A stretch of 28,820 bases of DNA from positions 1-28,820 of the forward strand of contig CAZWAR010000028.1 of the NCBI GenBank assembly GCA_964631965.1. The letters are read 5' to 3'. A model generated the notes under the pieces. That model did not search any database and had not been told where the DNA came from. It worked only from the letters and a program-made list of their open reading frames with translations. The translations under genes were made by a program, and so were the position numbers. Below are positions 21,889-28,820 of this stretch, in pieces. This stretch comes from CAIQPS01 sp964631965 (GTDB lineage: Bacteria; Actinomycetota; Thermoleophilia; RBG-16-64-13). Positions within the stretch are counted from its first letter, which is position 1, and the number at the start of each line of letters is the position of its first letter.

Positions 21889-23124
21889 ATGACTCGCTCC
21901 ATCGCCCGCTACATCGTCGACACGCACTGCCACATCACCACCCTCTACCAGCCGGCCACGGAGGAGGGATGGGAGATGGTGGACAACGAGGAGTGGACCG
22001 GTCTCCACGCAGAGGTGCAGCCCTTCGACAACTGCTTCCTCACGATGTACGACATGGACCGCTACGGCGTCAACATGGCCATACTGCTGCCCAGCATCCC
22101 CGGCACCACCAACGAGACCCAGGCCAAGCTGGTCAAGCGCTTCCCCAACCGGTTCCGGGCGTGCTGCAGCGATCAGAAGACCGTCCTCAAGGCCATGCGC
22201 GGCGAGGAGCCCTGGAGCTTCAAGGCCGCTTTGGCCGAGGTCGAGGAGGCGCTGAAGACGGGCTGGTTCGTGGGCATCGGCGAGTTCGCTCCCGGCTCGG
22301 CTGCCCGCAGCCTGCAGGTGCCCGGCGCGGAGGGGCCGGTCGGCTTTGAGGAGCGCGTGGAAGAGTGGGCGGCCCTGTGTGAATTGGCGGCCAGGTACGA
22401 CGTCCCGGTGCTGTGCCACGACCAGTTCGTCTGGCAGCGCAAGGGGGAGTGGACGCTCACCGAACTGCTCGCCCGCATCTCCACGGAAAACCCGAGCGCG
22501 AAGATCATGCAGACCCACGGTTGCGTCGAGGACGAGTGGATCCGGGGCCTGGACGGCATCCGGGAGATGTATACGGTGGTGGCAGGATTGCCCAACGTGT
22601 GGATGGAGACCGGAGGGTGGTGCGAGAAGCAGTTCGAGGTAGCCTTCGAGGTGGGAGTGTCGGCCGCCCGTCTTACGTGGGGTCACGACTATGGCAACGT
22701 GCCGCAGCATATCGTCCGTCGGGGCATCGAGAAGTGGGGACCGCCGGTCAAGCCTCTCGAATACCGCAACCACATGTCGATGATGATGTTCGGCTACAAA
22801 GACTGGCCGGCCGTTCCCACCTACCAGCCCGACTTCTACGGCTGGGGCCTGCGGATCATCGACCGGGTGGGCGACTGGCTCACCCAGGACGAAATCAACC
22901 TGATCATGGGGGGCACGGCGGCGAAGCTCTACAAGTTGCCTGTTCCCTATCCGCGCATGTTCCCCGAGGGCCGGCCGGACATCTTCGGCGACCGGGCGGC
23001 GGAGAGCGTGCCTTTCATCCCTCGGGAGCAGATCAAGTACCCCGACCCGGAAGGACTGCGGATGGCCAGCATGTCCTGCAAGGCGGCGCTCGTCCACCAG
23101 GTCGAAGAGGGACCGCAGGAATAG
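21889..23124 (+). CDS. Amidohydrolase-2 family protein (ACMSD-like TIM-barrel metal enzyme)
   Basis: The 411-residue protein shows the metal-binding set of the amidohydrolase-2 (PF04909-type) family: DTHCH (His13, His15), His177 (VLCHDQF), His210 (MQTHG) and Asp267 (WGHDYG), ending with the family-typical MGGTAAKLYKL. This family includes ACMSD, dihydroxybenzoate decarboxylases and hydrolases of cyclic or lactone-type acids, so it could decarboxylate or hydrolyse an organic acid. It is longer than the usual 280-350 residues, with extra sequence around 20-60 and 340-411, so a divergent subgroup is likely. GGAGG stands 8 nt before ATG 21889. Only 9 bp separate its stop from flavoprotein 3. Confidence 0.87.
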   Translation: MTRSIARYIVDTHCHITTLYQPATEEGWEMVDNEEWTGLHAEVQPFDNCFLTMYDMDRYGVNMAILLPSIPGTTNETQAKLVKRFPNRFRACCSDQKTVLKAMRGEEPWSFKAALAEVEEALKTGWFVGIGEFAPGSAARSLQVPGAEGPVGFEERVEEWAALCELAARYDVPVLCHDQFVWQRKGEWTLTELLARISTENPSAKIMQTHGCVEDEWIRGLDGIREMYTVVAGLPNVWMETGGWCEKQFEVAFEVGVSAARLTWGHDYGNVPQHIVRRGIEKWGPPVKPLEYRNHMSMMMFGYKDWPAVPTYQPDFYGWGLRIIDRVGDWLTQDEINLIMGGTAAKLYKLPVPYPRMFPEGRPDIFGDRAAESVPFIPREQIKYPDPEGLRMASMSCKAALVHQVEEGPQE

Positions 23125-23133
23125 GAGGCCGCT

Positions 23134-25188
23134 GTGTCTGAAGAGGCCGCTGAGGTCGCCGCTGAGGTCGCATCGGGCGTCAAGCCCGCCCCCTGGCCCT
23201 ACCCGGTTCGCTACGACAGAGAGACGGACGCCGAGTTCGACGTACTCGTGGTGGGCGGGGGGATCGCCGGCTGCCATGCAGCGGTCAACGCGGCCCGCGC
23301 CGGGGCGCGGGTGGCCGTGCTCGACAAAGGGGCGGTCATCCGCAGCGGATCGGGCGGGGCCGGCTGCGACCACTGGCACGGAGCGGTGGAGAACCCATGT
23401 TGCGACATCACCCCCGAGGAGTTCGCTCGCGTGGTGGACACCTTCCCCTTCGGGGTGACCACGGAGTACGGCAACGGCATCACCTGTTACATCCTGGCCA
23501 GGGAGAGCTACGAGACCCTTCTCGATCTCGAAGGGATGGGCGCCCGGGTGAGAGACGTGGGCGACGAGTTTGTGGGATCGGAGTTCCGCGACGACGAGAC
23601 CAAGCTCATGTTCGCCTACGACTACACCGGGCGGCACATCGTGCGCGTACTCGGGTGGGAGTTCAAACCGGCGCTGTACAGGGAGCTGAAACGCCTGGGG
23701 GTGACCATCTTCGATCGGGTGATGGCCACCAGCCTGCTCAGCGAAGGGGGTGAGCAGGGGGCCCGCGTGGTCGGGGTCACGGCTGTGAACGTCCGGACCG
23801 GGGAGTTCTACGTGCTCCGGGCGAAGGCCACGGTGCTGGCGACCGCCCAACCGCTGCGCCTGTGGGTGTTCTCCACGGAACTACAGGGCTTCGCCGGCAT
23901 CCATGACGACCCCAACTGCGCCGGCGACGGGTGTGCCATGGCCTGGGACGCTGGGGGTGAGCTCACGCTCATGGAGAAGAGCGCTCCGCATCCGGGTGGC
24001 TTTCGCTATGTGGCTTACGGCAGCGGCAACTCGCACAACACCTGGTACGCATGCAGCGTCGTCGATGCGAACGGCAAGGAGATCCCCTGGGTGGACAGGG
24101 ACGGCCGCTTGCTGCAGACCCACGCGGAACGGCACCGGCCGGCTACGGACCAGAAATACTTCCTGTACGGCGGCCGCTTGGCCCGGGAGTACCAGGGACC
24201 GAGTCTGGCTCCTGATCTTCCGGAGAGGATTGCCAGAGGGGAATTCGTGCTGCCCCTCTACGCCGACCTTCCCTCTATGCCCGAGGACGAGCGTCGGGCG
24301 ATCTTCGGGCTCATGCTGGCGCAGGAGGGCAAGTGCCGCATTCCGATCTACGACGTCTACACGAAGGCCGGTTTCGACCCCGACAAAGACCTGCTGCAGG
24401 CACCGGTCATGGCTCCCGATGGATACGGTCCGAGACCCTGGTGGGCGGGACAGCCAACGCGGCAGTGGCGGGAATCGGGGTTCCTCGTCGACGGAGGCGG
24501 CGTGGTCTTCGATTGGGACCTCCGCACGACACTCGAGGGACTGTATGCGGCTGGTGTGCAGTTGGCTGCGGGTGCCGACCATGCCGCGTCGGCCTGCACG
24601 GGGCGCTACGCGGGGCGCAGGGCTGCGGACTATGCCCGAAGCGCGCGGGCGCCCGTGGCGGCCCGCGCCCAGATCGACAGGGAGAAGGCGCGGGTCTACG
24701 CTCCGGTGAACCGGTCCAGCGGCGTCGGCTGGAAGGAGATCCAGGCCGGTCTCTGCCGGGTGATGCAGGACTACTGTGGTGAGTACCGGAGCGAGAACAC
24801 CTTGAACCTCGGCCTGGAATGGTTGGACGGCATCCGCAAGGACGAGATCTCTCGAGCGCTCGCCCGCAACCCGCACGAGCTCATGCGCACCTTGGAGTGT
24901 GGCGTGCGCCTGACCGTCGGCGAGACGATGATGCATGCATCGCTCGCCCGCAGAGCCAGCAGCGACGGTCTCTGCTTCAAGCGAGTGGACTATCCGGAGG
25001 TCGATCCGCCCGAGTGGGACAAGCTCGTGACAATCCGGCGAGCGGGCGATGCGGTCGCGACCCGGGATCTACCGTGGGACTACTGGCGGCGGGCTCCGTA
25101 CTCCGCCTCACTCGCTGACAACTACTCGGCCCATTGCGGCCGGGCCGAGGGCGGCCCGGGCGATGCCGGGTCCGGGACAGGAGGTTGA
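23134..25188 (+). CDS. FAD-dependent oxidoreductase, AprA-like flavoprotein 3
   Basis: This is the largest flavoprotein here (684 residues), cytosolic, with the FAD motif VVGGGIAGC at 39-47, DKGAVIRSGSGGAGCDHW, the capping-site equivalent MEKSAPHPGG (His286), and a C-terminal helical domain. Instead of the R-T-E-S-R-G-x-H motif of flavoproteins 1 and 2 it has RRASSDGLCFKRVDYPEVDPPEW, so the active site or subunit contact differs. Length and pairing with a roughly 120-residue dicluster ferredoxin (4 bp away) resemble adenylylsulfate reductase AprAB more than fumarate reductase, but I do not claim APS reductase activity: sat and qmo genes are absent from the window. GTG 23134 has AGGAGG 5-6 nt upstream. 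Extra cysteines near 88-89 (ENPCCDIT) are noted. Confidence 0.87.
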   Translation: MSEEAAEVAAEVASGVKPAPWPYPVRYDRETDAEFDVLVVGGGIAGCHAAVNAARAGARVAVLDKGAVIRSGSGGAGCDHWHGAVENPCCDITPEEFARVVDTFPFGVTTEYGNGITCYILARESYETLLDLEGMGARVRDVGDEFVGSEFRDDETKLMFAYDYTGRHIVRVLGWEFKPALYRELKRLGVTIFDRVMATSLLSEGGEQGARVVGVTAVNVRTGEFYVLRAKATVLATAQPLRLWVFSTELQGFAGIHDDPNCAGDGCAMAWDAGGELTLMEKSAPHPGGFRYVAYGSGNSHNTWYACSVVDANGKEIPWVDRDGRLLQTHAERHRPATDQKYFLYGGRLAREYQGPSLAPDLPERIARGEFVLPLYADLPSMPEDERRAIFGLMLAQEGKCRIPIYDVYTKAGFDPDKDLLQAPVMAPDGYGPRPWWAGQPTRQWRESGFLVDGGGVVFDWDLRTTLEGLYAAGVQLAAGADHAASACTGRYAGRRAADYARSARAPVAARAQIDREKARVYAPVNRSSGVGWKEIQAGLCRVMQDYCGEYRSENTLNLGLEWLDGIRKDEISRALARNPHELMRTLECGVRLTVGETMMHASLARRASSDGLCFKRVDYPEVDPPEWDKLVTIRRAGDAVATRDLPWDYWRRAPYSASLADNYSAHCGRAEGGPGDAGSGTGG

Positions 25189-25191
25189 GCC

Positions 25192-25554
25192 GTGGCAGAA
25201 GCGTACCTGGTCAACAATCCGCTCACCCCCAATCGGGCCATCCAATTCGATGCGACGCTCTGTACCCGGTGCAACCGTTGCGTGGATGTGTGCCGCTGTG
25301 ACGTCCTCGCGCCCAGCCCCGGCCCGGGTGAACCACCGGTGCTGGTGTACCCGGACGAGTGCTGGTTCTGCGGATGTTGCGTCGCCCATTGTCCTTCGCC
25401 GGGCGCCATCCGTATGGAGCATCCTCTCTGTCAGCGAGTGGGGTGGAAGCGCAAGGACACCGGTGAGCACTTCCGCATAGGTATGCAGGACCCGCCGCCC
25501 GCCTACCACCGGCCCCCTGTGGGCGGCTGGGGGCGGCCGAGCAGGGGGAGATGA
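25192..25554 (+). CDS. Ferredoxin 3, AprB-like 2[4Fe-4S] protein
   Basis: A 120-residue dicluster iron-sulfur protein. The first cluster motif is Cys24, 27, 30, 34 (CTRCNRCVDVCRC), with Arg then another Cys (36) where Pro is normal. The second is Cys57, 60, 63, 67 (CWFCGCCVAHCP) with an additional Cys62. A roughly 45-residue C-terminal tail (rich in Pro, Arg, Gly) follows the second cluster, as in AprB-type subunits that wrap their flavoprotein. GTG 25192 starts 4 bp after the flavoprotein 3 stop, with AGGAGG just upstream. It is most likely the electron-transfer subunit of flavoprotein 3, and could exchange electrons with the GltD-like protein encoded 3 bp further on. Confidence 0.9.
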   Translation: MAEAYLVNNPLTPNRAIQFDATLCTRCNRCVDVCRCDVLAPSPGPGEPPVLVYPDECWFCGCCVAHCPSPGAIRMEHPLCQRVGWKRKDTGEHFRIGMQDPPPAYHRPPVGGWGRPSRGR

Positions 25555-25557
25555 CCG

Positions 25558-27228
25558 ATGCCGGTCTCCAGGGTTGATCTGGAAACCTGCATCGGGTGCG
25601 GTGTCTGCGTGGAATCGTGTCCCATGGACGTCTTCCGCTTGGATACGGTGGTGGAGTATCGGCGGGAGGTCTCGCCCTGCAGCGCCGCCTGTCCGCTGGG
25701 TCCCCGCCAGCGCGAGTACCACGACCTCCTGCGCGTGGGGATGGTCGACGAAGCAGCCGCCGTACTTGGGGAATACCATCCCATGCCGGCGGTCACTGGA
25801 CGGCTCTGCCCGCATCCCTGTGAGACCGAATGTAGCCGCAACGCGGTCGATCGGGCGGTGAACATCAATGCCCTCGAGCAGTACCTCGGCGATCATCTGC
25901 TGAGCCGGACTTCCGACGCGGCGGCTGCGCCTCTGTCGCCGGGCCGGGAAGGCCGGGTGGCCGTAGTGGGCTCCGGACCGGCCGGCCTATCGGCGGCCTA
26001 CTTCCTCGCCCGAGAAGGGGTCGCGGTGACGGTCTTCGAGAAGGACGGGGAACTCGGAGGCCTGCTTCGGAGCGTCGTCCCGGCGTTCCGGCTGCCCACG
26101 GAAGTGCTCGACGCGCAGATCGCCGGGTACCGGGTGCTGGGGGTGGAGTTCCGCACCGGTGTCCGAGTGGGCCGGGACGTATCGATCGAGGATCTGCACG
26201 GCCGGGGCTATCGGGCCGTGATCGCGGCCCCAGGGGCCGCCAAGCCGGCCGGACTGGCGGCCCCTGGCGAGGAGGCGGCGGGTATCGTGACCGCGATCGA
26301 TTTCCTTTCGGCGGCTAAGAAGGGTGACGTCTCCTGCAAGGGGGCGACGGTCGGCGTTATCGGAGGAGGCAGCGTGGCCCTGGACTCGGCCCGCACTGCG
26401 CTCCGACTCGGAGCGGAGAGCGTCTTCGTGGTCTGTCTCGAGCGCCTGGAGCCAGGTACCAAGGACAGCGTCCTCGCTCTGTCTGAGGAGATCGAGCAGG
26501 CGCAGGACGAAGGAGTGACTATCTTTCCGCGTCGTGGGGTGCACTCGTTCATCGTGGAAGACTGCCGGGTCAGTGCCATCAGATGCGTGGAGTGCCTGAG
26601 CGTCCGGGACGAGGACGGGCTGTTCGCCCCCGTATACGGCACTTGCGCTCTTCCCGATCCTCTGCGGGCCGACATGGTCGTCGTGGCCACCGGACAGGTG
26701 ACAGACAGCGACCTGGTCCCCCAAGGTTTCCCGATGGATCTGCGCGGCCGCGTCACGGCCGACCCGGTAACAGCGGCTGTCGCCCCCGGCCTGTTCGCCT
26801 GCGGCGACGCCGTCACCGGGGCTTCCACGGTGGTGGAGGCTCTCGCCGGAGGCAAGAAGGCCGCTGAGGCCGCGATTCGCTACCTACGGGGCGAGCAGCA
26901 GCCGGAGGTCGCGGGAGAGGAGGCCGTCGCAGCAGAGCCTCCGAAAGACGCATTCGAGATACTGCCCCGGATGGAAAGGACGGTCAGGGCCACCGAGGAG
27001 CGGCGGCGCGACCTGCTGGAAGTCGCCGCGGGTCTGCCGCCGAGGCAGGCGTTGCGAGAGGCGGAACGATGTCTCACGTGTGGGAGCCGTTCGAAGATCG
27101 CCTACCTGGACGACTGCCAGGTCTGCAGGCTGTGCCAGAAGTACTGTCCGGTCGATGCCATCGAGGTCGCCGAGGGGCAATTGCTCGGGTCGCTGCACGG
27201 CTGGGACGTCGTCCGGTTGGGACGGTGA
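25558..27228 (+). CDS. GltD-like NAD(P)H oxidoreductase with N- and C-terminal ferredoxin modules
   Basis: The 556-residue protein is mosaic. (1) An N-terminal single-cluster motif, Cys11, 14, 17, 21 (CIGCGVCVESCP). (2) A GltD/DPD-type Fe-S region with Cys41, 45 (PCSAACPLG) and Cys84, 88, 92 (CPHPCETEC). (3) An FAD domain, VVGSGPAGLSAAYFL near 136-150. (4) An NAD(P) domain, GVIGGGSVALDSA near 264-276, and the closing PGLFACGDAVTGASTVVEAL. (5) A linker, then ERCLTCG and a last cluster motif CQVCRLCQKYCPVDAIEV near 520-537. Related proteins (GltD small subunit, NfnB, DPD) move electrons between NAD(P)H and Fe-S partners. Here it would link the pyridine nucleotide pool to the ferredoxin/flavoprotein pairs. 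ATG 25558 sits 3 bp after the previous stop, with GGGGGAG upstream. Confidence 0.9.
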   Translation: MPVSRVDLETCIGCGVCVESCPMDVFRLDTVVEYRREVSPCSAACPLGPRQREYHDLLRVGMVDEAAAVLGEYHPMPAVTGRLCPHPCETECSRNAVDRAVNINALEQYLGDHLLSRTSDAAAAPLSPGREGRVAVVGSGPAGLSAAYFLAREGVAVTVFEKDGELGGLLRSVVPAFRLPTEVLDAQIAGYRVLGVEFRTGVRVGRDVSIEDLHGRGYRAVIAAPGAAKPAGLAAPGEEAAGIVTAIDFLSAAKKGDVSCKGATVGVIGGGSVALDSARTALRLGAESVFVVCLERLEPGTKDSVLALSEEIEQAQDEGVTIFPRRGVHSFIVEDCRVSAIRCVECLSVRDEDGLFAPVYGTCALPDPLRADMVVVATGQVTDSDLVPQGFPMDLRGRVTADPVTAAVAPGLFACGDAVTGASTVVEALAGGKKAAEAAIRYLRGEQQPEVAGEEAVAAEPPKDAFEILPRMERTVRATEERRRDLLEVAAGLPPRQALREAERCLTCGSRSKIAYLDDCQVCRLCQKYCPVDAIEVAEGQLLGSLHGWDVVRLGR

Positions 27229-27235
27229 GGGGGCT

Positions 27236-28820
27236 ATGAGCGCCATGAGAGCCCGAGCAGACGCTGCGGCAGCCGCACGGACGGATAAGGCGGGACGGAC
27301 TGCAACGACCGGACCGGCCTTGACCATCCTGGAGACCGACGTTCTGGTCGTGGGGGGCGGCTTCGCCGGCTGCTTCGCGGCCATCAAGGCGCGCGAAGCG
27401 GGGGCCGAGGTGGTCATGGCGGTGAAGGGCCGCGCCGGCCGATCGGGGCTGACGCCCTGGGCCAACTCCTGGTTCGTCTTCCACGACACCCTGGGGGCCA
27501 CCCGGGAACAGTATCTGCAGCAGTTCGTGCTGTCGGGTGAGTATCTCAACAACATGGACTTCGTCGAGATCCTCATGGCGGATTCGTACGAACGCTACCT
27601 TGAGGTCTCGTCCTGGGGCGCTCAGACCGGCCGGACGCACTACTACCAGCCCGGCACCGTCACCCGGTCCATTGAGGTGGTGGGCTCCGGCGATGCCCTC
27701 CGCAGACAGGCCCGGGCGGCCGGCGCAGAGTTCCTGGAACGGGTGATGATCACGACTCTCCTCAAGCCCGAGGGAAAAATCGTGGGTGCCATGGGGTTCC
27801 ATATGGAGAGCGGACAGCCCTACGCCATCCTGGCCAAGGCCACCGTGATGGCTGCCGGTCCGACTTCGTTCAAGCCTCTGGGGATGGGCTATTTCTCCAG
27901 CGCCGCCACAGGCGACGGCGACGCAATGGCCTACCGTGTGGGAGCGCAGATCTCCGGTAAGGAGTTCAACGACGCCCATTCCTCCCGTCTGGCTAACCCT
28001 TTACTTGAGGATGAGTGCTCTGGGTTGGCTGGTCCTGGATCAGGCGTGAGTTCGGGTCGGGCCGGCGGCGACGCCGATTCGGGTCCCGGTCCCATGAAAC
28101 CGGCGACCGAGCTCGGGGGCGGTCCGCCGGGGGACTCGAGACCCGCCGAACACGTCGACGGCCGGCGCTTGGGGCTGCGCATAGGGGCGGCACACGGGGT
28201 GCACAACGGTGGTCTACCGCTCGACACCCGCTTCCTGGCCATGCCCGGGCGCATCCCGGGGGAGGCCGACGCGCGATTGTCGGGGAGTTTCCTCGACCCG
28301 CCGGGTTTCGCCACGCCCGGGATGTCCAACCACAAAGGGGAAGGCATCTTCCCCCAGGACCTCTTCGGCGCTTCCAACGTGCCGGGACTCTGGGCCGCCG
28401 GCGATGCTCTCTGCTCCATGCAGAACGGCGCCGGATACGCGGGCTTCGGCTGCTCCTGCGCCGGCTCCTCCGTTCAGGGGGCCCGGGCGGGGAGGGCGGC
28501 CGCCGAGTACGCACTTCACGAGGCGGCTCCAGCGGTCGGCGCAGCCGAACTCGAGGCTCTGCGGGAGGAGATGCTCTCGCCCCTGTCCAGAACGCGCGGG
28601 TTCTCCCCTGCCTGGGTGACCCGGGTGATGCAGGGCATCATGTTCCCCTACTACGTCATGTACGTGAAGGAGGGGCGCCGGTTGGAGGCCGCGCTCATTC
28701 AGATCATGTACCTGCAGGAGAAATACGGGCCGCTTCTCAAGGCCGACGATCCGCACGAACTGCGGTCGGCGCACGAGACCCGAAACATGCTGCTGAACGC
28801 GGAGATGAAGTTGCGGGCGG
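27236..28820 (+). CDS. FAD-dependent oxidoreductase, fumarate reductase/AprA-like flavoprotein 4 (3' end outside window)
   Basis: The frame is open from ATG 27236 to the window edge (528 codons) with no stop. Family marks: VVGGGFAGC (38-46), KGRAGRSGLTPWAN, GKEFNDAH (241-248), PGLWAAGD, and the helical C-terminal domain up to SAHETRNMLLNAEMKLRA. That is the point just before the R-T-E-S-R-G-x-H motif in flavoproteins 1 and 2, so about 60-100 residues are missing. Between KEFNDAH and the next conserved part is an Asp/Gly/Pro/Ser-rich stretch (about 250-310) unlike the other paralogues. The N-terminus has an Ala/Arg/Thr-rich lead of 30 residues. The ribosome site GAGGGGG is only 2 nt from this ATG; ATG 27245 or TTG 27320 are alternatives. 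It follows the GltD-like gene by 7 bp; a ferredoxin 4 may lie beyond the window. Confidence 0.85.
   Translation, partial: MSAMRARADAAAAARTDKAGRTATTGPALTILETDVLVVGGGFAGCFAAIKAREAGAEVVMAVKGRAGRSGLTPWANSWFVFHDTLGATREQYLQQFVLSGEYLNNMDFVEILMADSYERYLEVSSWGAQTGRTHYYQPGTVTRSIEVVGSGDALRRQARAAGAEFLERVMITTLLKPEGKIVGAMGFHMESGQPYAILAKATVMAAGPTSFKPLGMGYFSSAATGDGDAMAYRVGAQISGKEFNDAHSSRLANPLLEDECSGLAGPGSGVSSGRAGGDADSGPGPMKPATELGGGPPGDSRPAEHVDGRRLGLRIGAAHGVHNGGLPLDTRFLAMPGRIPGEADARLSGSFLDPPGFATPGMSNHKGEGIFPQDLFGASNVPGLWAAGDALCSMQNGAGYAGFGCSCAGSSVQGARAGRAAAEYALHEAAPAVGAAELEALREEMLSPLSRTRGFSPAWVTRVMQGIMFPYYVMYVKEGRRLEAALIQIMYLQEKYGPLLKADDPHELRSAHETRNMLLNAEMKLRA

Noticed and set aside
21748..23850. 700-codon minus-strand ORF opposite the amidohydrolase
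   Set aside because: Same reasoning: the + strand carries the metal-ligand motifs, and the opposite frame is composition-driven.
23134..25554. Dissimilatory sulfur metabolism through AprAB
   Set aside because: No sat, qmo, dsr or related gene is visible, the active-site region is divergent, and three other paralogues sit nearby. Similarity is to the fold and pairing only.

Overview
The window is GC-rich and dense with genes. Almost everything lies on the + strand, with tight spacing, many 4-bp start/stop overlaps (GTGA, ATGA) and frequent GTG or TTG starts. These traits, the Thr/Ala-rich tether after the lipobox of the binding protein, and a possible leaderless queF transcript suggest a high-GC Gram-positive, perhaps a deep-branching Actinomycetota. 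That placement is inference. The many [4Fe-4S] ferredoxin modules point to anaerobic or microaerobic metabolism. No rRNA, tRNA, transposase, integrase or CRISPR array was recognised.

Layout: (1) 1-1760: the 3' part of a membrane protein of unknown function, convergent with the only minus-strand gene, a small membrane protein. (2) 1894-4152: a queuosine-precursor operon queF-queC-queD-queE, whose QueE has an unusual cysteine spacing. (3) 4275-4895: a Pro/Gln-repeat membrane protein. (4) 4896-5325: a 430-bp regulatory gap with a promoter and a palindromic operator. (5) 5326-11088: a complete dipeptide/oligopeptide-type ABC importer (two permeases, two ATPases, a lipoprotein binding protein with a collagen-like insert), closed by two strong hairpins. 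(6) 11308-20746: a long tight gene run: flavoprotein 1, SDR, ferredoxin 1, flavoprotein 2, ferredoxin 2, a DUF1566 protein, a metallo-beta-lactamase-fold hydrolase, a DUF1566 lipoprotein and an aldo-keto reductase. (7) 20753-28820: a second promoter/operator of the same design as in (4), then a second MBL-fold hydrolase, an amidohydrolase-2 protein, flavoprotein 3, ferredoxin 3, a GltD-like NAD(P)H oxidoreductase with ferredoxin modules at both ends, and flavoprotein 4, which runs off the window.

Regions 5-7 look like one uptake-and-redox catabolic island. The importer and the surface lipoprotein would capture an organic substrate. The MBL-fold and amidohydrolase enzymes would open or trim it. 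SDR and AKR would handle carbonyl/alcohol steps. The fumarate-reductase/AprA-like flavoproteins, three with a nearby small dicluster ferredoxin, would carry out oxidations or reductions wired to NAD(P)H through the GltD-like protein. The substrate is unknown. The best evidence that regions 5 and 7 act together is a shared promoter module: TATTGACAA, a weak -10 at exactly 17 bp, then TGATAY-N4-RTATCA followed after 5 nt by TGAGACA. It occurs before the importer (4966-5035) and before the second MBL gene (20751-20825).
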